Below are positions 1 through 8,457 of a stretch of DNA of 36,850 nt, piece after piece (position 1 is the first letter of the stretch; each line of letters begins with the position of its first letter). Under the pieces are notes generated by a model, which was not told the DNA's origin, did no database searches, and saw only the letters and a list, made by a program, of their open reading frames with translations. Position numbers and translations under genes: made by a program. The DNA lies in the NCBI GenBank assembly GCA_018971775.1, contig JAGXAB010000064.1, forward strand, positions 1 to 36,850. The letters are read 5' to 3'. Source of the DNA: Cyanobacteria bacterium REEB67 (GTDB lineage Bacteria; Cyanobacteriota; Vampirovibrionia; Obscuribacterales; Obscuribacteraceae).

Positions 1-1032
1 CAGATCAAATTCATGCCGCTCGAGGCGCGCTTCCAGATCGTGGAAGGTGATGGCGTTTGGATCGCCGTGCTTCTCTTCGTGAGCGGCGCGGCCGAAGGTT
101 GTGATGAAGTCCTGATTGAGTGAAACCGAGCCCACGGTGATTGTCGGTTTGCCAGTAATCTTCTTTACCCACCCGGCCAGATTTAGATCGCTGCCTTCAA
201 ATTCCGGCTCCCAGAAGCGACGGCTCGAACAGTGGAATATATCGACGCCCGCTTCCACGAGCGGGGATAGCCAGTTTTCCAGTTCGGCTGGATTGGCTGC
301 ATTTTTTACATCATAGGCGCCGAGTTTCCACTGCGAGATGCGCAGGCTGATCGGAAAATAAGGGCCGACTTGCTGGCGCACGGCTTTTACGACTTCGGCG
401 ACGAATCGGGCGCGCTCACCTAGGGTGGTGCCTCCGTATTTGTCGTCTCTTTTATTGGTGCGCTCCCAGATAAACTGATCGAGGAAATAGCCATGGGCGC
501 CGTGCAATTCCAGTCCGTCGAAGCCGACTTTGAGGGCGTGTCCAGCCGAGCGGGCATAAGCTTCGATTGCCTGATCGATGCGGCGGATGGACATCGGCTC
601 ATTCACTTTTGTACCATCGGTGCTGATACCGGACGGGCCGACGGCGTTCAGCGCTTCCGGCTCTTTATTGCCGTTCGGTGTGATACCTAGATGCCAGAGC
701 TGAGGAAAAATCAGGCCACCGGCGGCATGCACTTTATCGACGACACGCTTCCAACCGACCAGCGAATCCTGACCGTAAAATCGCGGCACATTCGGCTGCC
801 AGTGGGAGCCTGCGCCTGCATCATCGACAAAGGTGCCTTCGGTGATGATCAAGCCAACACCGCCTTTAGCGCGTCTTTCATAGTAAGCGACGACATCCTC
901 GCGCGGTATGCCGTTCACCGATTTGGAGCGGGTCATCGGCGCCATGACGATGCGATTGGGCAGGGTGAGGTCGTTTAATTTGTAAGGCTGGAAAAGCTGA
1001 CTGGCTAATTTTGTCGGTGTCGGTGTTGGCAT
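1..1032 (-). CDS. Old yellow enzyme family NADH:flavin oxidoreductase (C-terminus beyond window)
   Basis: FMN-dependent ene-reductase or oxidase of the OYE family, probably cytoplasmic, reducing activated C=C bonds with NAD(P)H. The reverse-strand frame is open from ATG at 1032 to the window edge (344 codons), so the C-terminus is missing. Visible family features are an N-terminal LFQPYKLNDLTLPNRIVMAP-like segment, QLWHLG in the middle of the barrel, the substrate-binding pair in HGAHGYFLDQF, and WERTNKRDDKYGG after it. An AGGGA ribosome site lies about 11 bases before the ATG. It lies downstream of birA on the same strand with about 90 bases between, which carry short tandem repeats. A second, YqjM-type member of the superfamily lies at 15582-16679. 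The family is firm; the substrate is unknown. Confidence 0.9.
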   Translation of the reverse strand, partial: MPTPTPTKLASQLFQPYKLNDLTLPNRIVMAPMTRSKSVNGIPREDVVAYYERRAKGGVGLIITEGTFVDDAGAGSHWQPNVPRFYGQDSLVGWKRVVDKVHAAGGLIFPQLWHLGITPNGNKEPEALNAVGPSGISTDGTKVNEPMSIRRIDQAIEAYARSAGHALKVGFDGLELHGAHGYFLDQFIWERTNKRDDKYGGTTLGERARFVAEVVKAVRQQVGPYFPISLRISQWKLGAYDVKNAANPAELENWLSPLVEAGVDIFHCSSRRFWEPEFEGSDLNLAGWVKKITGKPTITVGSVSLNQDFITTFGRAAHEEKHGDPNAITFHDLEARLERHEFDL

Positions 1033-1073
1033 ATTATTGATTTCCCTGAATTATTCTTTGATCTTGCGCATCT

Positions 1074-1109
1074 AAATATAGTTGAAATATAGTTGACTAC
1101 TTTTGACTA
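1074..1109. repeat. 11-bp tandem repeat with TAGT..ACTA inverted repeat, candidate operator
   Basis: AAATATAGTTG occurs twice back to back (1074-1084 and 1085-1095). It runs into TAGTTGACTA (1090-1099), whose outer four bases are inverted repeats, and TTGACTA recurs at 1103-1109. The block sits directly upstream of the oxidoreductase that starts at 1032 and downstream of birA. A binding site for a small redox- or aromatic-responsive regulator would fit, but no regulator gene is nearby. Confidence 0.4.
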
Positions 1110-1119
1110 TTTTCTATTT

Positions 1120-1983
1120 TCAGGCATAACTGCCGTCCAGCCTGCGGATTGATATTTCTCCGGCGTGCAGTTCGGTTGTTTCGCCATTTTCCATCTCTAC
1201 TAGCAGGGCACCACTACTGGTGATATCTACTGCTTTGCCGCGTACAACACCAGCAGTGGTGCCGTTTTTACTTTCTATTTCTTGACCGATAGTCGTACTG
1301 TAGCTTTTCCAGGCATTCAGTATTTCGTCGGTCTTGCCTTCGAGCAGCTGATTGTAGGCTTCTTCCAATTTGTGTGCCAGTTCGAGGACGATTAGATTGG
1401 GATCGACCGGCTTGCCGACGACACGCTCCAGCCATTCGATTTTTGTGCGCAAGTCATCAGGTACGTCCGCTTCACTGAAGCGGACATTGATGCCGATGCC
1501 GATAATCAGCGCTTGTCCGGGCATCTCGGCGAGTATGCCGCCGAGCTTGCGACCGTTTAAAACGATGTCGTTTACCCATTTGAGACCGGGGCGCACACCG
1601 ACGCTTGCTTCTATTGCTCGGGCTACGGCGGTGCCGGTCGCCAGCGTGATCAGAGGCAGGCGCGTCAGAGCGATTTGCGGGCGCAATATCACGCTAAAAG
1701 AAATGCCGGCATCCGGTGGCGAGACCCAGACCCGGCCGTGTCTGCCTCGCCCTGCTGTTTGCTGCCTGGCCAGAACGAGCACTCCTTCCGGAGCGCCGGC
1801 GGCGGCGAGCGCAGCGGCGCGCGTATTGGTTGAATCAATGCTCTCCCAGAGCTCGTTTTTGGCGAGCTCCGGAAGAGCATTGTCGTTTTTGCCATTTTGG
1901 GCTGCGCTCGCTCTTCCGATTACGGAAGTAGAAAGCGATGTTTCGATTACGTCGAGGGCGAGCCTTTCGTCTGCGGCGGTCAT
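1120..1983 (-). CDS. birA: Biotin--[acetyl-CoA-carboxylase] ligase, no HTH domain
   Basis: Cytoplasmic enzyme that activates biotin with ATP and attaches it to the carboxyl carrier protein of acetyl-CoA carboxylase. The catalytic domain shows the biotinyl-AMP loop GRGRHGRVW (about residues 78-86), KWVNDI with the family lysine, and KLGGILAE. A small C-terminal SH3-like domain follows (GVVRGKAVDITSSGALLVE). The protein begins almost directly with the catalytic domain, so the winged-helix repressor domain of E. coli BirA is absent and it is probably a ligase only. I chose ATG 1983; an in-frame TTG at 1992 is also possible and neither has a strong ribosome site. The gene begins 17 bases after the OsmC-like gene ends, suggesting an operon. 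Confidence 0.93.
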   Translation of the reverse strand: MTAADERLALDVIETSLSTSVIGRASAAQNGKNDNALPELAKNELWESIDSTNTRAAALAAAGAPEGVLVLARQQTAGRGRHGRVWVSPPDAGISFSVILRPQIALTRLPLITLATGTAVARAIEASVGVRPGLKWVNDIVLNGRKLGGILAEMPGQALIIGIGINVRFSEADVPDDLRTKIEWLERVVGKPVDPNLIVLELAHKLEEAYNQLLEGKTDEILNAWKSYSTTIGQEIESKNGTTAGVVRGKAVDITSSGALLVEMENGETTELHAGEISIRRLDGSYA

Positions 1984-1999
1984 GGCCTGCAAGTCAGCT

Positions 2000-2410
2000 T
2001 TAGACTTTGTGGGCGACGGCCGTGACGACCTGGTTTTGTGCGGTCAAGATTTTGTGGATCGGGCACTTGTCGGCGATCGCTTTCAGACCGTCGATCTGCT
2101 CGGCGGTGAGATTGCCTTCGAGGTCGATTTCGCGGGTGAATTTGCTGGCTTTTTTGCCGTCAACTTCGATAGGCTCTTCGGTTACTTTGACGCTAACGCC
2201 TTTGAGTGCCCATTCTTTGCGTTTGGCGTACATCTGAATGGTGATTGTCGTGCAGGCGCCGAGGGCTCCCATAAGCATTTCGTGCGGTGTGGGGGCTGTG
2301 TCCATGCCGCCTTTGTCGGCCGGTACGTCGGCTGCAAAGTGGTGGTTGCCAACCGTGATTTCTTGTCTGTAATCTTCACCGGCTTTGGCTTTTACTTGTA
2401 CGACTGCCAT
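2000..2410 (-). CDS. OsmC/Ohr family peroxiredoxin-like protein
   Basis: Small cytoplasmic protein of the OsmC superfamily, which reduces organic hydroperoxides with a pair of cysteines. The 136-residue length is typical. The two cysteines are visible: C53 in GACTTITIQMYAKRK and C116 in DKCPIHKIL. The sequence between (EEPIEVDGKKASKFTREIDLEG) matches the OsmC sheet region. It resembles the YhfA/OsmC-like branch more than Ohr proper, so the natural substrate is uncertain. GGAGG lies 7 bases before the ATG, making the start firm. It is divergent from the sirtuin gene and is followed by birA. Confidence 0.9.
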   Translation of the reverse strand: MAVVQVKAKAGEDYRQEITVGNHHFAADVPADKGGMDTAPTPHEMLMGALGACTTITIQMYAKRKEWALKGVSVKVTEEPIEVDGKKASKFTREIDLEGNLTAEQIDGLKAIADKCPIHKILTAQNQVVTAVAHKV

Positions 2411-2481
2411 GGATTATCCTCCGCAAATGGGCTTCTTTACCTGAAGGTAACAGGTAGTGGCCTCAAGCCTGAGGAAATATC

Positions 2482-2514
2482 CTGATCTATTAATATCGAG
2501 TATTAATAGATCAG
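2482..2514. promoter_or_regulatory. Perfect 14-bp palindrome between divergent osmC-like and sirtuin genes
   Basis: CTGATCTATTAATA (2482-2495) and its exact reverse complement (2501-2514) are separated by TCGAG. The site is centred in the 126-base divergent spacer. It is AT-rich and lacks a T tract, so it looks more like an operator than an intrinsic terminator. It could control both genes; this is inference. Confidence 0.55.
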
Positions 2515-2536
2515 CCAGAAAAAAGAGGGATTTAGT

Positions 2537-3310
2537 GTGGACGCCAGTCAGGCCGATTTGAAGAAAGTGGCAAGCTATATCAAAGAATGCCAGCGGCTGG
2601 TCATTTTGACCGGGGCGGGAGTTTCAAAGGAGAGCGGCATACCCACTTTTCGCGACAAGATGACCGGGCTGTGGGAAGGTTATGACCCGGCCAAGATGGC
2701 AACCCCAGAAGGTTTTCTCAAGGATCCTTCTCTGGTCTGGCGCTGGTATGACTGGCGGCGCAAGTTGGTCGGCGAGGTCCAGCCCAATGCCGGTCATGTT
2801 GCCATGGCCAGTCTGGAGGCCCGGTCGTCGGCGCTCGAGAGTGGGCCCGATCATTTCACCCTGGTCACCCAGAATGTCGACCGGCTCCACCAGCGGGCCG
2901 GCTCGACAAGGGTGCTGGAATTGCACGGCAATATCGTCACTTTCCGCTGCTTCGAGCGCGGTCATCAGGCGCACGAAAGCATACCCTTCGATCTGGAATT
3001 TCCACCCCTCTGTCGCTGTGGTGCGCTGCTGCGTCCTAATGTCGTCTGGTTCGGCGAGGCCCTTCCGGCGGCCGTGCTGAGCGCGGCATCGCAGGTTGCC
3101 CGTCAGTGCGATCTGATGCTTGTCGTCGGCACGTCGGCACTTGTGCAGCCGGCGGCGTCGCTTCCTTATATGGCTCTTGAGGGAGGAGCAAAAGTGATTG
3201 AAATCAATCCGAATGAAACTGCTCTCACCGAGGATGCCACCACTTTTCTTAAAGGCGCTTCAGGCGTCGTAATGCCCCAACTGGTGCGCTTCTTAGACGG
3301 CGTTAACTGA
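2537..3310 (+). CDS. NAD-dependent protein deacylase, Sir2 family
   Basis: Removes acyl groups from lysines using NAD+. The Rossmann part has TGAGVSKESGIPTFR (about residues 25-39), TQNVDRLHQRAGS (111-123) and the catalytic histidine in LHGN (H130). Y71 and R74 in RWYDWRRK match the Tyr-x-x-Arg pair that in CobB/SIRT5-type (class III) sirtuins binds succinyl- or malonyl-lysine, so desuccinylation is likely. The zinc module is odd: only C138, H143, C159 and C161 are available, instead of two Cys-x2-Cys pairs. The start is GTG, with AGAGGGA 6 bases upstream. It is divergent from the OsmC-like gene and no substrate acyltransferase gene is adjacent. Confidence 0.93.
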   Translation: MDASQADLKKVASYIKECQRLVILTGAGVSKESGIPTFRDKMTGLWEGYDPAKMATPEGFLKDPSLVWRWYDWRRKLVGEVQPNAGHVAMASLEARSSALESGPDHFTLVTQNVDRLHQRAGSTRVLELHGNIVTFRCFERGHQAHESIPFDLEFPPLCRCGALLRPNVVWFGEALPAAVLSAASQVARQCDLMLVVGTSALVQPAASLPYMALEGGAKVIEINPNETALTEDATTFLKGASGVVMPQLVRFLDGVN

Positions 3311-3774
3311 GCGCTATATGCATTTTTATCGGTCGTTATATACAACTGGACTGGATTGTAAATCGATCCGGATCCGCAGATTTTATGTAGTTTATCGTCT
3401 CAGGGTAGACGTATATAGTGCTGTCAATCGTATAGCTTTAGCATAAAGGGCGGTATCACTTATGGTGATCTAGTCGATCTCCCTCGCTGCTTAACAAAGG
3501 CGTATGGGCGGCAAGGGCTGGGCGATTTCAGTCTTTTGCGGATCACGTTTTGGGGGATGCTTGTTTTGTCTTTTTGCAAGTGATACCTTCCTATCATGCG
3601 AATCGACTGAAGGAGATTTATCGCAATTTCAACTGAATATCCTGCAAAACAGGGATCAGTTCGCAAGCTCCTTTCCGTTCAGTTCATCCAAGACAAATTT
3701 CTGTTTCTTTGACCGCGGAATGAAAATTCCGCTCCAGGGAGACGGCGGTACTTTGCCGAGATTTCGATCAGACT
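3311..3774. other. Gene-free stretch upstream of the cobalamin riboswitch
   Basis: No convincing coding frame is seen here. The stretch should hold the nrdAB promoter. GTATATAGTG (3411-3420) and GTATAGCTTT (3430-3439) weakly resemble tandem NrdR boxes, but the match to the consensus is partial and the spacing is not the usual three turns, so I do not call them. A small hairpin (ATCAC..GTGAT, near 3456) was also noted. Confidence 0.35.
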
Positions 3775-3940
3775 TTAAATTTGGTCCTTCGAAATTTGTT
3801 TTACATGAACAGAAAGCGGGAGCCCGAGGGACTGATTTGGTGGGGGAAGAATGGTGAAAATCCATCGCTGTCCCGCAACTGTAAGTGGCCTGAGCCCTGA
3901 TCCTCAGACTCTAGCCATAGCCAGACTACCCACCAGGATA
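3775..3940 (+). ncRNA. Cobalamin riboswitch aptamer upstream of nrdAB
   Basis: The conserved core is directly readable: GGGGGAAGAATGGTGAAAAT continuing into TCC, then GCTGTCCCGCAACTGTAAG (around 3870-3890), then GCCAGACTACC near 3919-3930, the counterpart of the B12-box-like 3' segment. The distance between the CAACTGTAAG and GCCAGACTACC elements is only about 30 bases, so this is a compact version lacking the usual peripheral hairpins. The exact 5' boundary (P1/P2 strand) is uncertain. It precedes a class I ribonucleotide reductase, an arrangement known from Streptomyces nrdABS. Confidence 0.9.
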
Positions 3941-3949
3941 TTTCAGACG

Positions 3950-4046
3950 CCTCTCCGGGGATTGAGAGGGCACGTCTTGATGGTAAAGCGATGCTTTGCA
4001 CTATCGAGCGCCCTCTTGGTTGAGACTACCTGGAGGGTTTTATTTT
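3950..4046 (+). terminator. Riboswitch expression platform with intrinsic terminator
   Basis: The terminator is CCCTCTTGGT (4011-4020), loop TGAGACT, ACCTGGAGGG (4028-4037), then TTTTATTTT (4038-4046); the stem has one U-U mismatch and one G-U pair. An upstream AGAGGG (3965-3970) can pair with CCCTCT (4011-4016) as an antiterminator. CCTCTC (3950-3955) can in turn sequester GAGAGG (3964-3969). Together these make a classical three-strand switch in which ligand binding would favour termination. The ligand direction is inferred from other B12 riboswitches. Confidence 0.75.
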
Positions 4047-4082
4047 CGGAATCAAAGGCCCAGTGCCAGGAGTACAAATAGA

Positions 4083-7004
4083 ATGAGTCAGGTCCTCGCC
4101 ACTTCCCCCAGCACCACCGACAACGGCTCCGGTACAGGACTGGACGCCGGTATCGTTTCGCACGAAACTTCGACGCCCCAGTATGCTCTCTACAAAGTCT
4201 TGCGTCGCAATGGCAATGTGGTTGACTTCGACCCCTCCAAAATTGCTGTGGCCATGACCAAAGCTTTCCTGGCCGTCGAAGGCGCCCACGGTTCCGATAG
4301 TTCGAAAGTACGCGATCTGGTCAGCAAATTGAGCGGTCAGGTGGTCGAAACATTGATGCGTCGTCTGCCTGAAGGCGGCGTCTTGCACATCGAACACATT
4401 CAAGACCAGGTCGAGCTTGCCCTGATGCGTGCCGGTGAGCAAGAAGTTGCGAGAAGCTATGTCATCTATCGCGAGAGCAGAAGTAAAGAAAGAGCCGAGC
4501 GCGATGCCGCCAATGCTCCCGACAATAGCACTCCGGCCAGCGGTCCCAATGTCCTGCGTTTGAATGGTCAGACCGTGCCCCTGAGCAAGCTCGGCCTGGA
4601 AGCGATCATCGAAGAAGCTTGCAGTGGCTTGCCCGCTACCGAGCCGCATAAAATCCTGGAAGCGACTGTGTGCAGCCTCTATGAAGGCGTGCCGGAAAGC
4701 GAAGTAATCCGCTCGACGATCATGAGCGCCCGCGCCTTGATTGAACAAGATCCAGCTTATGGTTTCGCCACCGCCCATTTGCTTTTGCACCAGATCCGCC
4801 TCGAAGTCTTGAAAGAGTCGGTTTCGCAAGAAGCGATGAAAGAGCGCTACGCTACATATTTCCCCGAGTACATCAAAAAAGGTATCGACGCCGGTCTGCT
4901 CGATCCTAAACTCGCTACTTTCGATCTGACGATTATCGGTGCTGCACTCGATGCCAGTCGCGATTTGAAATTTCAATATCTTGGCTTGCAGACTTTGTTT
5001 GATCGCTATTTGCTGCACACCGACGGCCAGCGTTTCGAGTTGCCTCAGGCTTTCTGGATGCGCGTCGCCATGGGCCTCGCCATCGGCGAAGTCGAGCGTG
5101 AAGCTAAAGCAATCGAATTTTACAATTTGCTCTCCAGCTTTGATTTCGTTTCTTCCACACCGACACTTTTCAATTCCGGTACGCACAGACCTCAACTTTC
5201 TTCTTGCTTCCTGACCACAGTTTCCGACGATCTCGGCTCCATTTACGATGCCTTGAAAGAAAACGCCCTGCTTTCCAAATTTAGCGGCGGCCTCGGCAAC
5301 GACTGGACACCGGTGCGCGCGCTCGGCGCTCACATCGCCGGCACCAATGGCAAGAGTCAGGGTGTTGTACCCTTCTTGAAAGTAGTCAACGATACGGCCG
5401 TCGCCGTAAACCAGGGCGGCAAACGCAAAGGCGCTGTCTGCTGCTATCTCGAAACCTGGCACATGGACATCGAGGAATTCCTCGAATTGCGTAAAAACAC
5501 CGGTGACGATCGCCGTCGCACCCATGACATGAATAGCGCCAATTGGATCCCCGACTTGTTTATGCAACGCGTTCTGGAAAATGCTCAGTGGACACTTTTC
5601 AGTCCTGATGAAACCCCCGACCTGCACAATCTCTACGGCACCCGCTTCAAAGAAGCCTACGAGAAGTATGAGCTGGCCGCCGATCGTGGCCAGATCAAAA
5701 ACTTCAAGCGCTTGCCCGCTCTTTCTCTCTGGAGAAAGATGCTCTCCATGCTCTTCGAAACGGGCCACCCCTGGATCACCTTCAAAGATCCTTGCAACCT
5801 GAGATCGCCCCAGCAGCATGTAGGCGTTGTCCACAGCTCCAATCTCTGCACCGAAATCACCCTCAACACCTCCGATACCGAAACAGCCGTCTGCAATCTT
5901 GGATCGATCAACCTCGTCGCTCACATCAATGATGGTGCGCTCGATCTCGAAAAATTGAGCCGCACCTGCCGCACCGCGATGCGCATGCTCGATAACGTTA
6001 TCGACATAAACTATTACAGCGTGCCCAAAGCTCGTCAGTCCAACTTGCGTCACCGCCCGGTCGGCCTCGGTGTGATGGGCTTCCAGGATGCACTGCTCAG
6101 CCTGCGCATCCCCTATGCTTCCGCTCAAGCGATCGAATTTGCCGATTATTGCCAGGAAGCGGTCAGCTACCATGCCATTCTGGCCAGCTCCAATCTCGCC
6201 AAAGAGCGCGGCGTATACGCTACTTTCAAGGGCTCGCTCTGGGATCAGGGCATCCTCCCGATCGACAGTCTCGAGCTCCTTTCCGAATCGCGCGGCGGTA
6301 AGCTCGACGTCGATCGCGGCGGTCGTCTCGACTGGACACCAGTGCGCGATAGCATCAAGGCTCACGGCATGAGAAACAGTAACTGTCTGGCTATTGCTCC
6401 GACTGCCACCATTTCCAATATCATCGGTGTCAGCCAGTCGATCGAGCCGACCTTCCAGAATCTTTTCGTCAAATCCAATCTTTCGGGCGAATTCACCGTC
6501 GTCAACGATTATCTCGTCGCCGATTTGAAAGCACTCGGTCTCTGGGACGAAGTGATGGTACACGACCTCAAATACTTCGACGGCTCCGTCCAGCCGATCG
6601 AGCGCATCCCCGACGATCTCAAACAGCTTTATGCCACCGCTTTTGAAGTCGATTCGAAATGGCTGGTCGAAGCCGCCTCCCGTCGTCAAAAATGGATCGA
6701 TCAAGGTCAGAGTCTCAATCTCTATATGGCCGAAGCCAACGGCAAAAAGTTGGACGAGACCTACAAGATGGCCTGGACCAAAGGTCTCAAGACGACCTAT
6801 TACCTGCGCACTCTCTCGGCGACAAATACCGAAAAATCCACCACCCAAATTGGTGTGCTGAACGCGGTCTCCTCCGGCGGAGCTAACCGCGCCGCCGGTA
6901 TCCCGGCATCGAATGCGGTGCCCCAGGTAAAAGTAGCCGCTCAGCAGACCGCTTTGCCCAAGGCTTGCGCCATTGACGAGCCCGATTGCGAGGCCTGCCA
7001 GTAA
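4083..7004 (+). CDS. nrdA: Class I ribonucleoside-diphosphate reductase, alpha subunit
   Basis: Catalytic subunit making deoxynucleotides from NDPs in the cytoplasm together with NrdB. Two ATP-cone allosteric domains are visible: about residues 25-130 (KVLRRNGNVVDFDPSKI..) and 155-245 (LRLNGQTVPLSKLGLEAII..). The catalytic barrel has LSSCFL (cysteine about 374), NLCTEI (thiyl cysteine about 588 and its glutamate), AVCNLGSINL (redox partner), the radical-path tyrosines in KTTYYLR (about 905), and a C-terminal CEAC shuttle pair. An upstream in-frame ATG at 3996 lies inside the riboswitch platform; ATG 4083 with AGGAG 10 bases before it is the believable start (973 residues). nrdB follows 139 bases on. 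Two cones suggest layered dATP control. Confidence 0.97.
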   Translation: MSQVLATSPSTTDNGSGTGLDAGIVSHETSTPQYALYKVLRRNGNVVDFDPSKIAVAMTKAFLAVEGAHGSDSSKVRDLVSKLSGQVVETLMRRLPEGGVLHIEHIQDQVELALMRAGEQEVARSYVIYRESRSKERAERDAANAPDNSTPASGPNVLRLNGQTVPLSKLGLEAIIEEACSGLPATEPHKILEATVCSLYEGVPESEVIRSTIMSARALIEQDPAYGFATAHLLLHQIRLEVLKESVSQEAMKERYATYFPEYIKKGIDAGLLDPKLATFDLTIIGAALDASRDLKFQYLGLQTLFDRYLLHTDGQRFELPQAFWMRVAMGLAIGEVEREAKAIEFYNLLSSFDFVSSTPTLFNSGTHRPQLSSCFLTTVSDDLGSIYDALKENALLSKFSGGLGNDWTPVRALGAHIAGTNGKSQGVVPFLKVVNDTAVAVNQGGKRKGAVCCYLETWHMDIEEFLELRKNTGDDRRRTHDMNSANWIPDLFMQRVLENAQWTLFSPDETPDLHNLYGTRFKEAYEKYELAADRGQIKNFKRLPALSLWRKMLSMLFETGHPWITFKDPCNLRSPQQHVGVVHSSNLCTEITLNTSDTETAVCNLGSINLVAHINDGALDLEKLSRTCRTAMRMLDNVIDINYYSVPKARQSNLRHRPVGLGVMGFQDALLSLRIPYASAQAIEFADYCQEAVSYHAILASSNLAKERGVYATFKGSLWDQGILPIDSLELLSESRGGKLDVDRGGRLDWTPVRDSIKAHGMRNSNCLAIAPTATISNIIGVSQSIEPTFQNLFVKSNLSGEFTVVNDYLVADLKALGLWDEVMVHDLKYFDGSVQPIERIPDDLKQLYATAFEVDSKWLVEAASRRQKWIDQGQSLNLYMAEANGKKLDETYKMAWTKGLKTTYYLRTLSATNTEKSTTQIGVLNAVSSGGANRAAGIPASNAVPQVKVAAQQTALPKACAIDEPDCEACQ

Positions 7005-7031
7005 GGGGCAAAGAAAGATAGATTGTGATAC

Positions 7032-7059
7032 CGGGGGTGGCGGCACCGTTCACCCCCCG
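7032..7059 (+). other. GC-rich hairpin in the nrdA-nrdB spacer
   Basis: CGGGGGTG (7032-7039) pairs with CACCCCCCG (7051-7059) with one bulged C. No T tract follows, so it is unlikely to be a terminator. It may be an mRNA-stabilising or processing element that sets the nrdA:nrdB ratio; this is inference. Confidence 0.35.
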
Positions 7060-7143
7060 TTCACGAGATCTATAGATAGTTCTAAGATACTTTCCAGTGT
7101 CGCATAGTTAGCAACTCACAAAAACTAGATTAGGAAACAAAAC

Positions 7144-8358
7144 ATGCTCAGTTTTGATGACGAACCGGTAACCACACCAGAAACGACTGCTGCTCCCACG
7201 ACTGCCCAGGCTCTCCCCCAGGCGACCATGGATTTCAGTCCCAAGCCGATTCCTGGTGCCACCCCTGCGGCCGCCATTTCATCGGTATCGGTAGTACCGG
7301 CCGGTGGCGCGACAGGCCTGGAAGAAATCGAAGTCACCACTCACCGCATCACCGTAGACGAAAAGCGCATTATCAATTGCCGTGCCGACGTCAATCAGCT
7401 AGTACCCTTCAAATACGAATGGGCCTGGCAAAAATATCTCGATGCCTGCGCCAATCACTGGATGCCGCAAGAAATCAGCATGAGCCGCGACATCGCTCTC
7501 TGGAAGGATCCTAATGGCCTTTCTGCAGACGAGCGTCAGATCATCAAACGCAATCTTGGCTTTTTCTCGACCGCCGATTCTCTGGTGGCAAACAACCTGG
7601 TGCTGGCTATTTACCGCCACATCACCAATCCCGAATGCCGTCAATATCTGCTTCGTCAGGCCTTCGAAGAGGCAATTCACACGCATGCCTATCAGTACAT
7701 AGTAGAAAGTCTCGCCCTCGATGAAGGCGAAATCTTCAACATGTACCGCGAGATCCCGTCCATCTATAAAAAAGACGTCTTCCAATTGCAGTTCACCCAG
7801 GAGCTGGCTGACTCCAATTTCCACACAGGCACAGTCGAAACCGACAGACGCTTCCTGCGCAATTTGATCGGCTATTACATCATCATGGAAGGTCTCTTCT
7901 TCTATGTAGGCTTCGTACAGATGCTCAGCTTCGGCCGTCAAAACAAAATGACCGGTGCCTCCGAGCAATTCCAGTACATCATGCGCGACGAGTCTATGCA
8001 CCTCAACTTCGGTGTCGACTTGATCAACGCCATCAAAGCGGAAAATCCTCATCTCTGGACTGCCGATTTCCAGGAAGAGATCAGCGCTCTTATTCGCGAA
8101 GGTGTCGAGCTCGAATACGCTTATGCTCAGGACACCATGCCCCGCGGCGTACTCGGTTTGAACGCTTCGATGTTCTCCGAATATCTGCGTTTTGTCGCCA
8201 ATCGCCGTTGCAAACAGATTGGTCTGGCCGAGCTTTACGCCGGTGCCAAAAATCCTTTCCCATGGATGAGCGAAATGATCGATCTCAAGAAAGAGAAAAA
8301 TTTCTTCGAGACAAGAGTAATCGACTATCAAGTCGGCGGAGCGCTCAGCTGGGATTAA
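7144..8358 (+). CDS. nrdB: Class I ribonucleoside-diphosphate reductase, beta subunit
   Basis: Radical-generating subunit of class I ribonucleotide reductase. All diiron ligands are present with E. coli spacing: D145, E176, H179, E249, E283 and H286. The radical tyrosine is Y183 (four residues after H179), so a tyrosyl-radical diiron enzyme that needs oxygen is expected. Residues 1-58 are a Pro/Thr/Ala-rich extension before the ferritin-like fold, longer than usual. The C-terminus VGGALSWD is the tail that docks on the alpha subunit. AGGA lies about 9 bases before the ATG. It is cotranscribed with nrdA under the cobalamin riboswitch and is followed by a strong terminator. Confidence 0.97.
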   Translation: MLSFDDEPVTTPETTAAPTTAQALPQATMDFSPKPIPGATPAAAISSVSVVPAGGATGLEEIEVTTHRITVDEKRIINCRADVNQLVPFKYEWAWQKYLDACANHWMPQEISMSRDIALWKDPNGLSADERQIIKRNLGFFSTADSLVANNLVLAIYRHITNPECRQYLLRQAFEEAIHTHAYQYIVESLALDEGEIFNMYREIPSIYKKDVFQLQFTQELADSNFHTGTVETDRRFLRNLIGYYIIMEGLFFYVGFVQMLSFGRQNKMTGASEQFQYIMRDESMHLNFGVDLINAIKAENPHLWTADFQEEISALIREGVELEYAYAQDTMPRGVLGLNASMFSEYLRFVANRRCKQIGLAELYAGAKNPFPWMSEMIDLKKEKNFFETRVIDYQVGGALSWD

Positions 8359-8457
8359 GTCGGAAACCCCGGTATCACAGGTAACACCAGGCGTCCCCGG
8401 TATCTAAAATGGCATCCCGGTAACTCGATAGATAAGGCACCCCAACCATCACACAGC

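Noticed and set aside
3411..3439. NrdR boxes upstream of the riboswitch
   Set aside because: Only partial matches to the consensus and wrong spacing; kept as a remark, not a call.
3996..4082. N-terminal extension of NrdA from ATG 3996
   Set aside because: It lies in the riboswitch terminator region, lacks a ribosome site and gives no family similarity. ATG 4083 has AGGAG at 10 bases.
4026..7046. A 1006-codon open frame on the minus strand opposite nrdA
   Set aside because: The plus strand has a complete, motif-rich NrdA here. The antisense frame has no recognisable domain and is a codon-bias artefact. The same applies to 7399-8331 opposite nrdB.
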